Below are positions 1-6,099 of a DNA stretch of 10,200 bases, piece after piece. The DNA comes from CAYZJD01 sp964478455. Its GTDB lineage: Bacteria > Acidobacteriota > Terriglobia > Bryobacterales > Bryobacteraceae. Position numbers and translations under genes: made by a program. The stretch spans positions 1 through 10,200 of the forward strand of contig CAYZJD010000151.1 of assembly GCA_964478455.1 (NCBI GenBank), given 5' to 3'. A model generated the notes under the pieces. That model saw nothing but the letters and a program-made list of their open reading frames with translations. It was not told the DNA's origin and made no database searches. Position 1 is the stretch's first letter; each line of letters begins with the position of its first letter.

Positions 1-2
1 AC

Positions 3-1181
3 CCGTCCGACTTCGACGACTTCCTGGACGACTTGGGCATCCCCGATCCGGAAGCCGAGGAGCGCGCCGCCAAGGAGTGGGCCGAACGGTTCAAGGACAA
101 GCCTCTGGTGATCAACCTGAACGCGTGGGTCCCCGACGAGATGCTGCGCCAGTGGGCCGAGGCCGATATGCGCTTTCGAAACACGTGGGCGCGCCAGCGT
201 CACGACTTGCGGGACCAGTCGCAGTCCGGCTACGACCTGGCGCTCGCCTGCTTCGGTATAGAGGCCGGCCTGTCGGAGCAGCAGGTGGTCGATCTGATCA
301 TCCACCACCGGAACACCCATAAGCAGAAGCACCGGACGCGCCTCGACTACTTCCAAAGGACTCTGACCAAGGCGGCCAGGCGGAACGCTGGCACAGATCC
401 GTTTGTGGCGTCGGCCGCCGCTTCCGCGCCCACGGATAGGGCGTCTGGCAACGCGGAGGCTCCCGCCACAGCCGGCCCCGTTGCGCCACACGGCGCGCCA
501 GGCGCGTCGCCGCAGGACGGCTCGAGGGAAAGCACCACCCCCGATCCGGCGACCGCCAAGCCGCTCCTGTGCGAGCAGATCTCCCGCGTGTTGGGAATCC
601 GGGTCGTGCGCCTTGTAAAGATCACCGGGAAAGAACCGCAGTACCGGATGGAGTTGGAGCAGGGGAAGATCGAGTTCCCCAGCTTCGCCAAGTTCACCGA
701 CCAGACCGCCGTGCGGAACGCCATCGGCGCCCTCATCGACAAGATCATCCCGAAGGTCAAGCCGAAGGCGTGGGAGCAACTTGCCCAGATGATGCTGGAC
801 GCCTGCATCGTCGAAGAGGGCAGCGAGGAGATGGAATGGGAGGGCGCGGCCCGCATGTACGTCGCGCAGTACTTGTCCGAGACGGCATTCATTCCTTCCA
901 TCGAAGGCCACACCGTCCAGAACCAGAGGAAGCCCACCATCCTCGACGGCAAGATCGCCATCTGCGCCAGCGACCTCCAGACCTACATCAACAAGACCAC
1001 GTTTCAGAACCTCTCTGTCAAAGCCGTCGCCGGGATGCTGTCGGCGTTGGGCGCCAGGAGCATCCGCGTGCGCGGCCAGAAGTTCAAAGAGCAGTCGCGG
1101 TGGGTGCTGCCGGTTGATGAGTTCGATCCGGCCGAGTACGCGAGCAGCCTACCGCAGGAGGAGGACACGGATGGCAGGTAA
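3..1181 (+). CDS. Phage-type primase/replication protein, C-terminal part (5' end outside window)
   Basis: The reading frame is open from the left edge. The TTG at 33 has no ribosome binding site and in-frame codons continue upstream (PSDFDDFLDD), so the true start lies outside the window. Visible residues fall into three parts. The first is a conserved block with the pattern FRNTWARQRHDL-DQSQSGYDLALA, then an amphipathic stretch and LDYFQRTLTKAARR; this is the style found after the catalytic core in phage and integrative-element primase or primase-helicase proteins. Next comes an Ala/Pro/Ser-rich linker (about 410-550), and last a charged domain of about 210 residues. No Walker motif or primase active site lies in the window, so the enzymatic role is inferred from this block and from the helicase next door. 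The 3' end overlaps the next gene by 11 bp, which suggests translational coupling. It could also be a DNA-binding accessory replication protein. Confidence 0.55.
   Translation, partial: PSDFDDFLDDLGIPDPEAEERAAKEWAERFKDKPLVINLNAWVPDEMLRQWAEADMRFRNTWARQRHDLRDQSQSGYDLALACFGIEAGLSEQQVVDLIIHHRNTHKQKHRTRLDYFQRTLTKAARRNAGTDPFVASAAASAPTDRASGNAEAPATAGPVAPHGAPGASPQDGSRESTTPDPATAKPLLCEQISRVLGIRVVRLVKITGKEPQYRMELEQGKIEFPSFAKFTDQTAVRNAIGALIDKIIPKVKPKAWEQLAQMMLDACIVEEGSEEMEWEGAARMYVAQYLSETAFIPSIEGHTVQNQRKPTILDGKIAICASDLQTYINKTTFQNLSVKAVAGMLSALGARSIRVRGQKFKEQSRWVLPVDEFDPAEYASSLPQEEDTDGR
1156..1164 (+). promoter_or_regulatory. Shine-Dalgarno site for the HNH gene
   Basis: AGGAGGAGG lies inside the end of the upstream gene, 6 bases before ATG 1171. 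It decides that start over the in-frame non-ATG codon at 1114. Confidence 0.75.
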
Positions 1182-1599
1182 GAAGGGAAAAGGTAGGCCG
1201 CGCACGTTGTCCGATCCCCAACCGCGCCCGTGCGAATGGTGCGGCACGATCTTCACTCCCGTGCGCAAGAAAGCGAGGCAGCGGTTCTGCACCGTGCTTT
1301 GCCAGCGCCGCTGGCGGTGTCGGCCTGAAGCCAATGCCGAGTTATCTCGGCGCACGGGGCGCAAGCGAGGCAGCTTGATGCGGGGAACGGGGAGCGGCAA
1401 CGGGTATGTGAAGTTTCGCCATCGCCATCTTCATCGGGTCATTGCAGAGCTGATGCTTGGGCGGCCGCTCATGCCGGGAGAGGTTGTCCACCACGTGGAC
1501 GGGAACAAGCGAAACAACCTACCACACAACCTTGAAGTCCTCTCGTCACAAGGGGAACACGTGCGGCTGCACAGCTTTGGGAGGCGGAGGCAATCATGA
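1171..1599 (+). CDS. HNH homing-type endonuclease with zinc ribbon
   Basis: A 142-residue protein read from ATG 1171, chosen for its strong Shine-Dalgarno site. The N-terminus is basic (MAGKKGKGRPR). A zinc-ribbon motif follows, with C21-x2-C24 and C40-x3-C44, probably for DNA binding. The HNH domain occupies roughly residues 78-135: GYVKFRHRHLHRVIAE, then VVHHVDGN with H107/H108 and D110, N115/N116 in KRNNLPHNLEVL, and H130. This matches the HNH_3 type seen in phage-encoded free-standing and intron-borne endonucleases, which nick or cut DNA near their own locus to spread by homing. It sits between two replication genes, overlapping the primase-like gene by 11 bp and the helicase start by 4 bp (ATGA). 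That is the typical placement for intron-less homing. The target cannot be read from the sequence; the helicase gene next door is a natural candidate. Confidence 0.85.
   Translation: MAGKKGKGRPRTLSDPQPRPCEWCGTIFTPVRKKARQRFCTVLCQRRWRCRPEANAELSRRTGRKRGSLMRGTGSGNGYVKFRHRHLHRVIAELMLGRPLMPGEVVHHVDGNKRNNLPHNLEVLSSQGEHVRLHSFGRRRQS
1586..1590 (+). promoter_or_regulatory. Shine-Dalgarno site for the helicase ATG at 1596
   Basis: GGAGG is placed 5 bases before ATG 1596. There is no comparable site before GTG 1706, which supports 1596 as the original helicase start. Confidence 0.7.
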
Positions 1600-1709
1600 C
1601 ACGCGACCCCGTGACCAATGAAGTCGATCGCATCCATGAAATCGCGCAGCGAGAAACGGAGGATGGGGCCGAAGAAACGCGGGAATTCCGCATCTTCGGC
1701 CCCCCGTGA
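1596..1709 (+). pseudogene. N-terminal piece of the UvrD-like helicase, split off by a frameshift
   Basis: ATG 1596 overlaps the HNH stop (ATGA) and has a good ribosome binding site. It encodes 37 residues ending in FRIFGPP, then TGA at 1707-1709. FRIFGPP is the first half of the usual FGPPGTGKTT Walker A motif of this helicase family, and the second half (GTGKTTN) opens the long frame that begins at 1706. Removing 5 bases (GTGAC, 1706-1710) restores GPPGTGKTT in one frame. This piece and the next entry were therefore one gene. Either the gene is broken, the base call is wrong, or a -1 slip joins the frames. Confidence 0.75.
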
Positions 1710-4180
1710 CGGGTACCGGGAAAACCACTAATCTGACGCGCCAGATCCGGCGCGCGGTTGATCGTTATGGTCCGGACGCCGTGCTCGTGACGTCTTTCTC
1801 GCGCACGGCTGCTGCGGAGCTGGCGGGCCGGGATCTGCCGATTAGCCCAGACAGGATCGGAACGCTCCATTCGCATTGCTACCACGCGCTCGGCGGGCCG
1901 GAGATCGCGGAAGCGCATGTGGACGAATGGAACCGCGAGAATCCTCACCTGGCCCTTACGCCCGCCAGGAAGCAGGGCAAACTCGACGGCGAAGAGTCCG
2001 CTGATGACGATTCCGAGCTCGACAAGGACGGCGACAAGCTGCTCCAGCAGTTGAGTCGATATCGCGGCCTGATGCTGCCCCCGGATCTCTGGCCGGCCAC
2101 GCTCCGGCAGTTCGAGAAGAAGTGGACGGAGTATAAGCGGTCGCTCGGCCTGCTCGATTTCACGGACCTGATCGAGACCTGCCTCCGTGACATCGCCGTG
2201 GCGCCCAGCTCGCCAGCGGTGATTTTCGCGGATGAGGCGCAAGACCTCAACAAGATGCAGTTGACGCTCATCCGGAAATGGGGCGAGCGAGCGGACTACT
2301 TCATCGTGGCTGGAGACGATGACCAGACCGTGTTCTCGTTCACTGGGGCGTCCCCGGAGGCCATCCTCGACCCGGACATTCCCGCCGACCACAAGATCAT
2401 CCTAAAGCAGAGCTACCGCGTGCCGCGGCTTGTGCATCGGCTCGCGAACAGCCTCATCCGTCAAGTCACCCGGCGCCAGGAGAAGGAGTACCTGCCACGC
2501 CCGGAGGAGGGCGCCGTCGAGCGGTTGGCACGCGCTTCGTACAAGTCGCCGGAGTACTTCATCCTCAAAACGGCTACCGAGCACATCGAGCGGGGCAGGA
2601 CGGTGATGTTCCTCGCGTCGTGCTCCTACATGCTGCGACCGCTCGTCGCGGTCCTACGCAAGAACGGAATCCCCTTCCACAATCCTTACCGGAAGTCGAA
2701 CGGCTTCTGGAACCCGATCCGGATCGGGAAGCGTGGATCGACCGCCAGCCGCATCCTCGCTTTGCTGGTCGCCCACCCGGACTACGGGACAGACCACCGG
2801 CCGTGGACCCATGGCGACCTCGCGCAGTGGGCAGAGTATCTGCACGCCAAGGGAATCCTGCGCCACGGCGCGAAGAAGCAGCTTCAGTCTTATGAACTTG
2901 CGCAGCCGGTAACCATGGAGCGGCTGGTTGAGATCTTCGAACCGGGAGCGCTCGACTCCCTGCTGGCGGCGTTCGAGGGGGACTACCGGGCGCTGCTGGA
3001 TTGGTGGCGCGCGCGGGTGACCGCCGACGTCCACGGCCGCGTCCAGTTTCCAGCCGCCGTTGCCGCCAGGCATGGCCCGGGCGCACTGCTCGCACCGCCC
3101 AAGGTTGTGGTGGGGACGATCCACTCCGTCAAGGGCGGGGAGGCTGACTGTTCGCCACCAGACGAGCCAGTCCTCACAACCGAAGGATATGTTCAGATCG
3201 GCCAGTTAGATCCGGAGAAGCACCGGCTCGTGAGCTACACGCCTCACGCCGACAAGATTCGCCATGGTGTGGTCCGCAACGCGAGTCGGCGGCACAAGAA
3301 GGGATACGCATTCAGGAAGGCCAGCCGACCATATTGCGGAGAACTCTTGACCATCAAAACGGAGTCCTCTACGACGCGGGTTACACCGAACCATCACCTG
3401 ATCGTGCGGTGGGCCGAGCGTGCGAAATCGACATTCCTCGTGTATCTGATGAAGCGGGGTGATTGGTGGCGGATCGGCCACTGCCAGATGTTCCACAGCG
3501 AGCGCGGAAACTTTGGGCTCGGGAGCAGAGCCAAACGAGAGGGAGCGGATTCGGCATGGATACTCAGCGTTCACGATACGCGTGCGGAAGCCGCATTTCA
3601 CGAGGCGCTGACCGCATCGCGCTATGGGATTCCCATGCTCTGTTTCAACGCGGATGCCCGGAAGGCAAGACTGAGTCAGGGAGAGCTGAGCGCGATTCAT
3701 CACCGTCTCAGGGGCTTCACGCAGGGGAAAGCAGAGGAACTGTTGTTCCAGAGCGGCCGCGATCCCAAGTACCCGATCTACAAGTTCAGGAACGGCGAGC
3801 CGGGCAACGGGGACCGAATTGGGCCGCAACACCGCTTCGTGGTGCGGGCATCCAACCTCCTCCCCGGCCTGATGGAGATTCCGGTAGTCGCCGAGGGCTC
3901 CAAGCCCAGGTGGGAGCCGGTCACGATTGAGCAAACGCATTACGAGGGACCGGTGTACAGCCTGGAGGTCTACCCTTACCACTACTACGTTTCAGGAGGC
4001 GCGGTTGTGCACAACTGCGTTTACTTGTTCCCGGATCTGAGCCAGGCCGGGGATGCGCACTACCAGCGTTTCGGTCCCCCGCGCGACTCCGTGATCCGGC
4101 TTTTCTACGTGGGCGCCACTCGAGCTCGGGAAACGCTCTACATCTGCCAGCGCGAAACGGCCATGGCCGTTTCCATCTGA
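1706..4180 (+). CDS. UvrD/Rep-type superfamily 1 DNA helicase with intein (frameshifted at its P-loop)
   Basis: The ORF has 824 residues, of which 289 are intein; the spliced product with the upstream piece would be about 570. It is an ATP-driven DNA-unwinding enzyme, probably for element replication. Numbered from GTG 1706, the motifs are: second half of Walker A (TGTGKTT), motif Ia VLVTSFSRTAAAEL, IGTLHSHCYHAL, Walker B DEAQD (D176, E177), motif III GDDDQ (203-207), motif IV LKQSYRVP, motif V GTIHSVKGGEAD, then the intein, then CVYLFPDLS and motif VI FYVGATRARETLYI. The GTG at 1706 cannot be the real start, because it falls inside the ATP-binding loop and has no ribosome binding site; translation should begin at 1596. 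The helicase is smaller than E. coli UvrD (720 residues), as is usual for phage and element versions. As assembled, ATP binding is lost or altered. The rest of the frame is clean, so the defect is recent or is a sequencing error. Confidence 0.9.
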   Translation: MTGTGKTTNLTRQIRRAVDRYGPDAVLVTSFSRTAAAELAGRDLPISPDRIGTLHSHCYHALGGPEIAEAHVDEWNRENPHLALTPARKQGKLDGEESADDDSELDKDGDKLLQQLSRYRGLMLPPDLWPATLRQFEKKWTEYKRSLGLLDFTDLIETCLRDIAVAPSSPAVIFADEAQDLNKMQLTLIRKWGERADYFIVAGDDDQTVFSFTGASPEAILDPDIPADHKIILKQSYRVPRLVHRLANSLIRQVTRRQEKEYLPRPEEGAVERLARASYKSPEYFILKTATEHIERGRTVMFLASCSYMLRPLVAVLRKNGIPFHNPYRKSNGFWNPIRIGKRGSTASRILALLVAHPDYGTDHRPWTHGDLAQWAEYLHAKGILRHGAKKQLQSYELAQPVTMERLVEIFEPGALDSLLAAFEGDYRALLDWWRARVTADVHGRVQFPAAVAARHGPGALLAPPKVVVGTIHSVKGGEADCSPPDEPVLTTEGYVQIGQLDPEKHRLVSYTPHADKIRHGVVRNASRRHKKGYAFRKASRPYCGELLTIKTESSTTRVTPNHHLIVRWAERAKSTFLVYLMKRGDWWRIGHCQMFHSERGNFGLGSRAKREGADSAWILSVHDTRAEAAFHEALTASRYGIPMLCFNADARKARLSQGELSAIHHRLRGFTQGKAEELLFQSGRDPKYPIYKFRNGEPGNGDRIGPQHRFVVRASNLLPGLMEIPVVAEGSKPRWEPVTIEQTHYEGPVYSLEVYPYHYYVSGGAVVHNCVYLFPDLSQAGDAHYQRFGPPRDSVIRLFYVGATRARETLYICQRETAMAVSI
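3149..4015 (+). mobile_element. Intein (289 residues) in helicase motif V
   Basis: A protein-splicing element in frame within the helicase. It starts at Cys1 (TGT 3149-3151), followed by SPPDEPVLTTEGYVQIGQL, the usual N-terminal splicing block. The TxxH block is T79-P80-N81-H82 (TRVTPNHHLIV). The C-terminal blocks are VYSLEVYPYHYYV and GAVVHN, with penultimate H288 and terminal N289. The next extein residue is Cys (TGC 4016), as splicing needs. Joining the exteins gives KGGEAD-CVYLFPDLS, a normal UvrD motif V, which fixes both boundaries. All key splicing residues are present, so splicing should work. At 289 residues it is about twice a mini-intein and carries an insert of roughly 120 residues between the splicing blocks (next entry). 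Confidence 0.93.
3434..3700 (+). other. GIY-YIG-like endonuclease domain inside the intein
   Basis: Intein residues about 96-184 do not show LAGLIDADG or HNH motifs. Instead they show L97-V98-Y99, eight residues, then R108-I109-G110, matching the GIY-x8-YIG spacing. An arginine-containing helix follows (SRAKREGAD), then a strand AWILSV and a helix with E152 (AEAAFHEAL) ahead of YGIP. This order matches GIY-YIG nucleases, where the helix glutamate binds the metal, and aligns loosely with the I-TevI stretch around E75. The second tyrosine of the motif is replaced (RIG rather than YIG), so activity is uncertain. The domain edges are approximate. The assignment is pattern-based and would need a profile search. 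Confidence 0.5.
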
Positions 4181-4192
4181 CTGAAAAGATGG
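4154..4192 (+). repeat. Perfect 20-bp palindrome followed by a second inverted repeat
   Basis: Positions 4154-4173 are a perfect palindrome centred on CCATGG, with arms GAAACGG/CCGTTTC. It overlaps the last codons of the helicase. CCATCT (4173-4178) and AGATGG (4187-4192) then form a 6-bp stem around the stop codon. There is no T-run after it, so it does not look like an ordinary intrinsic terminator. It could be a regulator-binding site or an RNA structure between the helicase and integrase genes. Confidence 0.5.
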
Positions 4193-4236
4193 ACCTTGCC
4201 TATGCTTCGGAATGAAGGTACCCTCCTCGCCCTGAC

Positions 4237-4242
4237 GGGAGG
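4237..4242 (+). promoter_or_regulatory. Shine-Dalgarno site for the integrase TTG start
   Basis: GGGAGG lies 7 bases before TTG 4250. The earlier candidates, TTG 4196 and ATG 4202, have no such site. Confidence 0.6.
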
Positions 4243-4249
4243 CGTCGCG

Positions 4250-5563
4250 TTGAAGCTGAGAGTCCAACATCCGAAAGTTCAGGAATGCAAAGGCCGCGAT
4301 TCATCCTACTGGTTCTTCCGGTACTGGCACGATGAGATCCTTCCGAGTGGATCGGTCAAGACCGCCCGGAAGCGCCACATCATCGGACCCAGCAAAGGTC
4401 CGAACGCACTCACGAAGAAGCAGGCGGAGGTGGAGCGCGACAAGGTTCTCGCCGATCTGAACGCCGCGCCCACGCGTGCCGAGGCCGCAGTGGCGGCAAA
4501 GGAACCAGTCGAAACCGGCGCGATCATCTTCGGCAAGCTCGCGGAGATGTGGCGCAAGGACTACGTCGACAATCCGAAGATCCGTCTGGCGCAGCCGACC
4601 AGGATGAAGTACCGCTCGCGCCTTGATAACCACATCCTGCCGCGCTGGAAGGACGTCCGGATCGGGCAGATGCGCTCCAAGGAGGTCCTGGACTGGCTCC
4701 AGCACGAATGCTCTTCCTGGCACATGATGATCGACCTGAGGAACATCATGAGCGGCATCTTCACCAAGGCGCAGGAGTGGGAAATCATCCCCGAGACATT
4801 CGCCAACCCGATCAACCGGGTCAAGGTCGGCCGGAAGTGGACGGTTTGGCCGGAGCGTATCCTCACCGAAGAGGAGACGGTCGAGGTCTTGTCGCGCCTC
4901 GAAGATCCTCACTTGCTGATCTGCGAGACGTGCATCTATTGCGGCACGCGCATCTCCGAGGCCGTGGGCCTGCAACTGAGACACGTCGACTTGGAGAAAG
5001 GCACCATAAGGATTCAGCAGCGGCACCGTCGTGGCGACATCGACGAACCGAAGACCAGGAACAGCAAGCGCACGCTGGCGCTCGGCGCGCTCGTGGACCG
5101 TTACCAGGCGTGGATTGGGAAGAAGGGGATCGCGAAGCCGAACGATTGGATCTTCCCGCAGGACGAGGACCCGACGAAGCCGATGTGGGATTCCGGCATC
5201 CGAGATCGTTTGAAGAGAGCCGCTCGGGATTCCGGGTGTGACTTCAAAGGCTTCGGTCTGCACTCGTTCCGCCGGGCCAATATCACGCTCCGGCAGGAGG
5301 TCGGTGGCAGCGCGATCGAGGCGCAGAAGATTGCCGGCCACGCCACCGTCAACATGACGGGCGACTACACGATCGTCCAACTGAAGCGGCAGGACGAGCT
5401 CACCCGTGCGATTCAGGAGCGATTGGCCAGCGTCCGGCAGAAGCTGAGCGAGGAGAGGGATAACGGGGGGCCGGCCGCGCCGGCGCCCAGCACGCCGGAG
5501 GTCCCGCCGGAAGCGCCGCCGAGCCTGGCGGACGCGGAGCCGGCGACGCTGGTCGTGCAGTAG
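4250..5563 (+). CDS. Tyrosine recombinase (phage-type integrase)
   Basis: Site-specific recombinase that would insert and excise the element. From TTG 4250 it is 437 residues; ATG 4202 would add 16. The N-terminal part (KLRVQHPKVQECKG, YWFFRYW) resembles arm-binding regions. A SAM-like core-binding domain spans about residues 85-190 and the catalytic domain about 205-380. Catalytic residues are R234 (GTRISEAVGL), a lysine in the PKTRNSKRTLAL hairpin, H338 and R341 (HSFRR), H364 (AGHATVNMT) and the nucleophile Y373 (GDYTIV). All are present, so the enzyme looks active. The last 45 residues are a disordered Pro/Ala-rich tail. It lies 69 bp after the helicase and is the last gene before the junction region, the usual place for an integrase next to its attachment site. 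Similar proteins are frequent in Acidobacteriota genomes. Confidence 0.92.
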   Translation: MKLRVQHPKVQECKGRDSSYWFFRYWHDEILPSGSVKTARKRHIIGPSKGPNALTKKQAEVERDKVLADLNAAPTRAEAAVAAKEPVETGAIIFGKLAEMWRKDYVDNPKIRLAQPTRMKYRSRLDNHILPRWKDVRIGQMRSKEVLDWLQHECSSWHMMIDLRNIMSGIFTKAQEWEIIPETFANPINRVKVGRKWTVWPERILTEEETVEVLSRLEDPHLLICETCIYCGTRISEAVGLQLRHVDLEKGTIRIQQRHRRGDIDEPKTRNSKRTLALGALVDRYQAWIGKKGIAKPNDWIFPQDEDPTKPMWDSGIRDRLKRAARDSGCDFKGFGLHSFRRANITLRQEVGGSAIEAQKIAGHATVNMTGDYTIVQLKRQDELTRAIQERLASVRQKLSEERDNGGPAAPAPSTPEVPPEAPPSLADAEPATLVVQ

Positions 5564-5610
5564 GCCCCCGAGGACCAATCGGTCGCGACACTTGCTCCGC
5601 TGATCAGGGG

Positions 5611-5759
5611 CAGGAAGTCGACGGTGCGCCATCGAGGCATCCAAGATCGTCAGCCACGGCGATCTGGAGATGACCGCCGAGTACACGTTCGTTGCACCGC
5701 AGGGGCAGAACGAGCTGACGCGGCGGATTCAGGAGAGGTCGGCGAGGCCACAGAGATAG
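5611..5759 (+). pseudogene. C-terminal remnant of a second tyrosine recombinase
   Basis: From 5631 to TAG 5757-5759 the frame reads IEASKIVSHGDLEM and then TAEYTFV and NELTRRIQERSARPQR. Over 38 aligned residues it is identical at 21 to the end of the intact integrase (IEAQKIAGHATVNM, TGDYTIV, DELTRAIQER), including the active-site histidine and the nucleophilic tyrosine. Upstream, CAGGAAGTCGACGGT matches the QEVGG codons of the intact gene but in a different frame, so one base has been lost near 5625. Further upstream the match fades and a TGA lies at 5601. It has no start or body, so it is not functional. It is clearly a diverged relative and not a fresh duplicate. Confidence 0.82.
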
Positions 5760-5830
5760 TGAGGAGGCTGCGGAGCCGGGGTGCTTCATGCCTTCCGGGC
5801 CTGAGACACCACACAGAATGTCAGGACGCG

Positions 5831-5913
5831 GACTTGGTCACCACTTCGGGCGCCCCGGCGCTCAGCCGAGCAGGACTTGCACCTGCCAGAACTGCGCGTC
5901 TTTCAGGACGCAC
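5831..5913 (-). mobile_element. Group II intron 5'-end-like fragment (truncated)
   Basis: Read on the minus strand from 5913, the sequence begins GTGCG, the usual group II intron 5' end. It forms a 5-bp hairpin (GCGTC/GACGC, loop CTGAAA), then a short linker, then GCAGG-TGCAAGT-CCTGC, which contains the GGTGCAAGTCC element common near the start of bacterial group II introns. A further match may run on to about 5785. No reverse transcriptase gene and no domain V/VI 3' end is present, so it would be a dead 5' fragment. The segment is also enclosed by an 8-bp inverted repeat (5831-5838 with 5912-5919). The call rests on remembered consensus and is tentative. Confidence 0.38.
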
Positions 5914-5961
5914 CAAGTCTACATTTCCGGGCTCAAAAGCCCCCAGGTTAACATCCGTTCT

Positions 5962-5979
5962 AACGGCCGCAGCCGTTTT
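5962..5979 (+). terminator. Possible weak intrinsic terminator
   Basis: AACGGC (5962-5967) pairs with GCCGTT (5972-5977) around loop CGCA, followed by only TT, giving TTTT in all. An upstream CCGTT (5955-5959) can compete for the AACGG arm. It is far from the integrase stop, so its role is uncertain. Confidence 0.3.
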
Positions 5980-6099
5980 GGGACAGGGCCATCGGGGCTA
6001 GAATCCCCCCACAGCGAGCAGGGAAACAGCCTCATCTGGTGCGTAAACGGCAAGGACAAAGAGCTGAGACCACGTCAGAGGTTGTTCGTCCGATACAGG

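Larger units (their letters stand above)
5564..6099. other. Junction region without an intact gene
   Basis: This stretch of 536 bp lies between the convergent integrase and glycosyltransferase genes. It holds the integrase remnant, a group II intron-like fragment and small hairpins, described separately. A 5-bp hairpin with loop CAAA lies at 5929-5942. The open frame at 5788-6114 has no ribosome binding site or recognisable domain. The attachment site expected beside the integrase should be here, but its partner repeat lies outside the window, so I cannot place it. Confidence 0.6.

Noticed and set aside
1700..1709. Programmed -1 frameshifting at C_CCC_CCG as the normal way of making the helicase
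   Set aside because: Not excluded, but not favoured. The resulting P-loop would be PPVTGTGKTT, which breaks the GxxxxGK spacing, whereas a 5-base deletion gives the exact family consensus. I also see no obvious strong stem-loop or pseudoknot just downstream.
1469..2392. Minus-strand open frame (307 codons) opposite the HNH and helicase genes
   Set aside because: The + strand carries clear HNH and helicase motifs; the antisense product has no recognisable pattern and no ribosome binding site that I can see.
4301..5686. Long minus-strand open frame (461 codons) opposite the integrase
   Set aside because: It is an antisense shadow of a GC-rich gene: Arg/Leu/Asp-rich with no domain, while the + strand has a full integrase with every catalytic residue.
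5831..5919. A tRNA gene suggested by the closing stem and the arms with loops ACTTGCA/TGCAAGT
   Set aside because: The candidate anticodon loop lacks the T at position 33, the arm next to the acceptor has a 6-base loop without the TTC pattern, the D-arm region is too long, and on the minus strand the T-arm-like hairpin is not next to the acceptor. A group II intron fragment fits better.
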